From: an uncultured Lachnospiraceae bacterium
Lineage (GTDB): Bacteria; Bacillota; Clostridia; Lachnospirales; Lachnospiraceae
NCBI GenBank assembly: GCA_902796045.1
Contig: CADBNQ010000128.1
Span: 1 to 8,655 of the forward strand
Direction of reading: 5' to 3'
DNA: 8,655 nt
This document shows positions 5,804 through 8,655 of the stretch, in pieces. The notes beneath the pieces are model-generated. The model searched no databases. It was given only the letters and a program-made list of their open reading frames with translations, and was not told the DNA's origin. The position numbers and the translations under genes are program-made. The stretch's first letter is position 1. Every line of letters begins with the position of its first letter.

Positions 5804-7243
5804 TCACTGTCTTCTCCATCCGGGCGGATACTTGTTTTTAATCCTGCCTTTCCCTGCCTTTCCCCAGCCAAGCGGATAATCCTCCACGCAGACCAGGCAC
5901 CATCCATCATCGACAGACCCTTCAATAGTCTCACCCCTGAGATACCTTGTCAGCCTCATATCCTCGGGAGAAAGCTTCAGGCAATTATCAAAGAGCTCAG
6001 GCCGCAGGGCCAGAGCCAGGGCATGCCCCGGTTCGAACCGTTTCTTTTTGCAATCTCCCAGGTGGAGGCCGGAGCTTACCATTCTGAGTCCGGCCATGTC
6101 TGGTGCTTCCCGCGGCAGAAGAAAGACCCTTTCCTCTTTTTTGAACAGCCGGTCGGAAAAACCGGTCTTTTGTACCTCTCTGATTATTTCCAAAGCTTCG
6201 CCCGGAAGCTTCTCATATCGTAAGTGTCTAAAAAAATCTCTGCATTCGTCAGGCAGCCTGTCCCTGCCTGAGCAGGTACGGATAGTCCTGGCAATGACAG
6301 GCCGGTCAGGATCCGGGGACCCTGTTTTTCTTAAGAGGGCTGCAAACTGTCCCTCTCCCTCCACCCGGTGATGCCAGAATCTCCTGCAGCAGCACAGGCT
6401 CTCCTCCTTACTGAGGCTCCACTCAGGATGTCCCCTGTCTACGCCGGGATAATCCGGAAGTGGAAGGAGGGAAAAACTGCCGTCCGCAGTCAGTGTTTCT
6501 GCCACCTGTTCATTCTCCTCGGGGGAGTAGGTGCAGGTGGAATACATGAGAAAGCCGCCTGGCCGGAGCATTGCCGCTGCCAGAGCCAGCAGGTCCTTCT
6601 GCAGCCTGCTGTAGCGGCCAGGTTCGTCCGGGTCCCAGCTCTTCATCATCCCGGGATCTTTTCGGAACATCCCCTCACCTGAGCAGGGGGCATCCACCAG
6701 GATTTTGTCAAAGTATTCAGGAAAACGGGCGGAGAGCTTCTCCGGGCTCTCACAGGTGACCATCGCATTCGTGATGCCGGCCATCTGGATATTCTTCAGC
6801 AAGGACCGGCATCTGGAAATGCTGATGTCATTGGAGACCAGCAGTCCTGTTCCTTTCAGTTTTTCTGCGATGGCAGTGGTTTTGCCGCCGGGTGCCGCGC
6901 ACAGATCCAGCACCCTTTCTCCGGGCTCCACCGGCAGAAATCCGGCCGGTGCCATGGCACTGGGTTCCTGAATGTAATAGAGGCCTGCATGGTAATATGG
7001 CAAAAGAGACAGCCTCTCCTCCCCGTCAAACCGGGCACCGGAAGGACACCAGGGAACCGGGCGCAGGGCCGGAGCATCCTGCGTCAGAGATTCAAGCCGG
7101 CGGAACAGTTCCGCCGGCTCTGTTTTCAATTGGTTTACCCTGAACGCCTGCCCGCTTTTACAGTCAAAGCTATTCAGAAAGTTCTCGTAATCCTCTTTCA
7201 GGAGCTGTCTCATCTTCTCCTGAAATCCCGGGGGAAAATCCAT
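5804..7243 (-). CDS. RsmF/NOP2-family RNA (cytosine-5) methyltransferase
   Basis: SAM-dependent methyltransferase that makes 5-methylcytosine in RNA, most likely 16S rRNA. The exact target base cannot be read from sequence. The N-terminal RNA-binding part (1-105) includes YYIQEPSAMAPA (89-100). The Rossmann-type catalytic domain carries the SAM-binding motif VLDLCAAPGGKTT (111-123). Motif IV is DAPCSGEGMFRKDP, with product-release cysteine C187. Motif VI is STCTYSPEENE, with nucleophile C237. The C-terminal ~170 residues match the RsmF-type extension ending in a PUA-like GWGK...KNxYPxGWR segment. The 479-residue length fits Firmicute RsmF-like proteins. The ATG at 7243 has AGAGG about 10 nt upstream; the ATG 7 nt earlier is out of frame. 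A 12-bp-arm inverted repeat lies within codons 42-50. The stop is 6 nt before ygiQ. Confidence 0.92.
   Translation of the reverse strand: MDFPPGFQEKMRQLLKEDYENFLNSFDCKSGQAFRVNQLKTEPAELFRRLESLTQDAPALRPVPWCPSGARFDGEERLSLLPYYHAGLYYIQEPSAMAPAGFLPVEPGERVLDLCAAPGGKTTAIAEKLKGTGLLVSNDISISRCRSLLKNIQMAGITNAMVTCESPEKLSARFPEYFDKILVDAPCSGEGMFRKDPGMMKSWDPDEPGRYSRLQKDLLALAAAMLRPGGFLMYSTCTYSPEENEQVAETLTADGSFSLLPLPDYPGVDRGHPEWSLSKEESLCCCRRFWHHRVEGEGQFAALLRKTGSPDPDRPVIARTIRTCSGRDRLPDECRDFFRHLRYEKLPGEALEIIREVQKTGFSDRLFKKEERVFLLPREAPDMAGLRMVSSGLHLGDCKKKRFEPGHALALALRPELFDNCLKLSPEDMRLTRYLRGETIEGSVDDGWCLVCVEDYPLGWGKAGKGRIKNKYPPGWRRQ
7095..7119. repeat. 25-bp near-perfect inverted repeat inside the rsmF-like gene
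   Basis: On the plus strand, arms AGCCGGCGGAAC (7095-7106) and GTTCCGCCGGCT (7108-7119) are perfect reverse complements around one central base. In the mRNA this can form an 11-bp G+C-rich hairpin with a 3-nt loop, beginning about 124 nt downstream of the methyltransferase start codon. It encodes residues around PAELFRRL in the N-terminal region. No U-tract follows it on the coding strand, so it is not an intrinsic terminator of this operon. On the opposite strand only a weak T-rich stretch follows. Confidence 0.8.
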
Positions 7244-7262
7244 CGCTCATTAACCTCTTTGT

Positions 7263-8063
7263 CTAGAGACTTTGTGCCTGAAATCCTTCGGCAATCACAT
7301 CCAGCTGTCGGGAAAAATGCTGCAGTTTTCCCATATCCTCTGTCAGATAAACCTTGTAAAACTCTTCCTGTATCCTGGAAACCTCTCCTTTGTTGGCCAC
7401 CTTGTAGAGGTTCTGTATATTATTCAGGATATCCTTAATCAGGTTCTCTCTGATCTTATTGGTATTCTGGGCGTCCATGATCTCATCCCTTACATCAGAC
7501 ATGGCACGGTCCAGTACGATAATAGCCTCTGAGGCATCGATCAGTTTCTTCTGGATATGGTCCGGGATATTATCCTTATACTTATACTGGAGTGAATGCT
7601 CGATCGTTGCCCAGAAATCCATGGCCAGCGTCCTGATCTGGATTTCCGCATGAATCTCCTTCGGCCCCTCCATGGTATTGACAACATAGCTGATGATCAT
7701 GTGATAACTCCGGTAACCGCTGGATTTCATATGGGACACATAATCTTTTTCCTGCAGCACATCCATATCTGACCGTTTTTTGATCATCTCAACAACACGG
7801 TCAATATCTTCCACAAACTGGCAGGTGATCCTGATCCCGGCTATATCTTCTATCCTCTCCTCAAGCTCCCCTAAAGAGATATCCTTCCGGTACATCTTGT
7901 CGAGGATACTGTCAATGCTCTTGACTCTTCCGATGACAAGTTCGATGGGCGAGTACAGACCTTTATTGTTATGTTCTTCAATGATGTGTTCGAACTTTAC
8001 AACCAGTTCATCAACAGCCAGCTGGTATGGATCAAGGAGTTCTCTCCATATCTGTATCTCCAT
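7263..8063 (-). CDS. relQ: RelQ-type small alarmone synthetase (GTP pyrophosphokinase)
   Basis: Transfers pyrophosphate from ATP to GTP or GDP to make (p)ppGpp. It is a small synthetase with only the RelA/SpoT synthetase domain: there is no HD hydrolase domain before it and no TGS/ACT regulatory region after it. From remembered B. subtilis YjbM (RelQ), the match is clear throughout: the N-terminal W6...LxPYxxAVxEL, SPIE-x3-GRVK (38-48), DIAGIRI with Mg-binding D73, the nucleotide-binding SGYRSYH (115-121), and EIQIRTLAMDFWATIEHSLQYKY (140-162) with E140 and H156. YjbM has ~211 residues. This protein has 266, the excess being a charged, probably helical C-terminal extension from about residue 200. 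It lies 20 nt after rnhA and 19 nt before the rsmF-like gene, so it is probably co-transcribed with RNA-processing genes. Confidence 0.93.
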   Translation of the reverse strand: MEIQIWRELLDPYQLAVDELVVKFEHIIEEHNNKGLYSPIELVIGRVKSIDSILDKMYRKDISLGELEERIEDIAGIRITCQFVEDIDRVVEMIKKRSDMDVLQEKDYVSHMKSSGYRSYHMIISYVVNTMEGPKEIHAEIQIRTLAMDFWATIEHSLQYKYKDNIPDHIQKKLIDASEAIIVLDRAMSDVRDEIMDAQNTNKIRENLIKDILNNIQNLYKVANKGEVSRIQEEFYKVYLTEDMGKLQHFSRQLDVIAEGFQAQSL

Positions 8064-8076
8064 ATCTCCACCTCCT
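8064..8076 (-). promoter_or_regulatory. Strong ribosome binding site of relQ
   Basis: AGGAGG at 8076..8071 lies 7 nt before the ATG at 8063, in the 20-nt gap after the rnhA stop. It is the strongest Shine-Dalgarno match in the window and fixes the relQ start. Confidence 0.85.
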
Positions 8077-8083
8077 GATTATA

Positions 8084-8620
8084 TCATATTCCATCAGAAT
8101 CGTCCCTGGTATTCCACGCAGGCGGAACAGGGCCATCGTCATCAGTCTCGATACCGGGATCTGCCGGCAGATCCTCTCCCATGGCTGCCTGGACAGCCAG
8201 CTGATCACACCGCTCATTTTCCTTGTTCCCGGTGTGCCCCTTCACCCAGTGGAAAGAGACCTCATGGGGGGCGGCCGCCTTCAGAAGGCGCATCCACAGG
8301 TCAATGTTTTTAACCTCATCCTTCCTCCCTTTCCTCCAGTTCTTCTTCTGCCAGCTGTCAATCCATCCTTTATTAAAGGCATCCACAATATAGCGGGAAT
8401 CTGAGTACAGATCTACCTGGCAGGGTCTGATCAGAGCCTCAAGTCCGACGATCACTCCCATCAGCTCCATCCGGTTGTTGCTGGTCTTCCTGAAGCCTCC
8501 GGAATACTCACGGCGGTGGACAGTCCCACCAGGGTCAACATACAAAAGGACAGTCCCATAACCTCCCGGGCCATCAGGATTGCCTCTTGCTGAACCATCT
8601 GTATATATTGTCACTTTCAT
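8084..8620 (-). CDS. rnhA: Ribonuclease HI
   Basis: Cleaves the RNA strand of RNA:DNA hybrids such as R-loops and primer remnants in the cytoplasm. The 178-residue product opens with the family signature TDGSARGNP. All four catalytic acids are visible: D8, E52 (in NNRMEL), D74 (in YSDSRY) and D139, with the assisting histidine H129 in VKGHTGN. The substrate-binding basic protrusion is present around W86-W90-W95. The fold ends near residue 148. The last ~30 residues form an acidic, proline-containing tail that the ~155-residue E. coli enzyme lacks. The ATG at 8620 is preceded by AAAGGAAAGAG, a usable but rather distant ribosome binding site. It is the first gene visible in the seven-gene run. 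relQ follows after 20 nt. The upstream promoter region is largely outside the window. Confidence 0.96.
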   Translation of the reverse strand: MKVTIYTDGSARGNPDGPGGYGTVLLYVDPGGTVHRREYSGGFRKTSNNRMELMGVIVGLEALIRPCQVDLYSDSRYIVDAFNKGWIDSWQKKNWRKGRKDEVKNIDLWMRLLKAAAPHEVSFHWVKGHTGNKENERCDQLAVQAAMGEDLPADPGIETDDDGPVPPAWNTRDDSDGI

Positions 8621-8655
8621 TTTATTACTCTTTCCTTTATAATGTGATATCAGGG

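Noticed and set aside
6029..6040. CGGTTCGAACCG, resembling a tRNA T-arm and followed by T-rich sequence on the plus strand
   Set aside because: It lies inside the methyltransferase gene (encoding RFEPG). No acceptor, D or anticodon stem surrounds it, and no plus-strand gene ends here that would need a terminator.
6149..6171. Terminator-like hairpin plus TCTTTT on the plus strand
   Set aside because: The short stem (CCGGT/ACCGG) sits within the methyltransferase coding region, and no plus-strand gene precedes it. It has no U-tract on the transcribed strand.
7918..7935. TTGACA-like -35 inside relQ
   Set aside because: At 17 nt spacing the -10 position reads TACCGG, too poor for a promoter.
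7780..8313. 177-codon open frame on the plus strand
   Set aside because: It is antisense to relQ and rnhA, both firmly identified. The composition is typical of a shadow frame.
8621..8655. Possible -10-like TATAAA upstream of rnhA
   Set aside because: Any matching -35 would lie at or beyond the window edge, so a promoter cannot be supported from the visible sequence.

Overview
The window looks like a chromosomal housekeeping stretch from a Firmicute, most probably a class Clostridia member near Lachnospiraceae. Base composition is moderate, roughly half G+C. Shine-Dalgarno sites are strong (AGGAGG, AAGAGGTGAT). The gene set includes RelQ, RecU, RemA and YloC, and the order yloC-remA-gmk is a well-known Firmicute arrangement. 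All ten genes lie on the minus strand and are read from high to low coordinates. I see no mobile element, tRNA, rRNA, CRISPR array or intrinsic terminator acting on the minus strand.

In transcription order, the first block (8620 down to 1452) holds seven closely packed genes: RNase HI (rnhA), a RelQ-type small alarmone synthetase, an RsmF/NOP2-family RNA m5C methyltransferase, a YgiQ-family radical SAM protein, a short-chain dehydrogenase, an RluA-family pseudouridine synthase, and the Holliday junction resolvase RecU. Gaps are 6 to 37 nt and no genes overlap, so this is probably one transcription unit whose main promoter lies beyond the right edge. Its theme is nucleic-acid maintenance and RNA modification, with a ppGpp synthetase embedded.

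The second block (1448 down to 1) starts at a near-consensus SigA promoter just after the recU stop codon (TTGACG, 17 nt, TATAAT). It carries yloC (YicC-family endoribonuclease), remA (DUF370 DNA-binding matrix regulator) and the first 75 codons of guanylate kinase gmk, which is cut by the window edge. The leader contains a G+C-only overlapping palindrome just ahead of the ribosome binding site. The yloC start is best placed at a TTG codon (1358), because the upstream GTG lies inside the Shine-Dalgarno sequence.

I did not find a convincing new biological system. The points most worth a second look are small-scale: the switch-like palindrome in the yloC leader, a 12-bp-arm inverted repeat inside rsmF, two tiny ORFs bridging the gaps around the dehydrogenase gene, an A8 slippery run at the end of ygiQ, a C-terminal extension on RelQ, and three gene junctions that are in frame across a single TGA.
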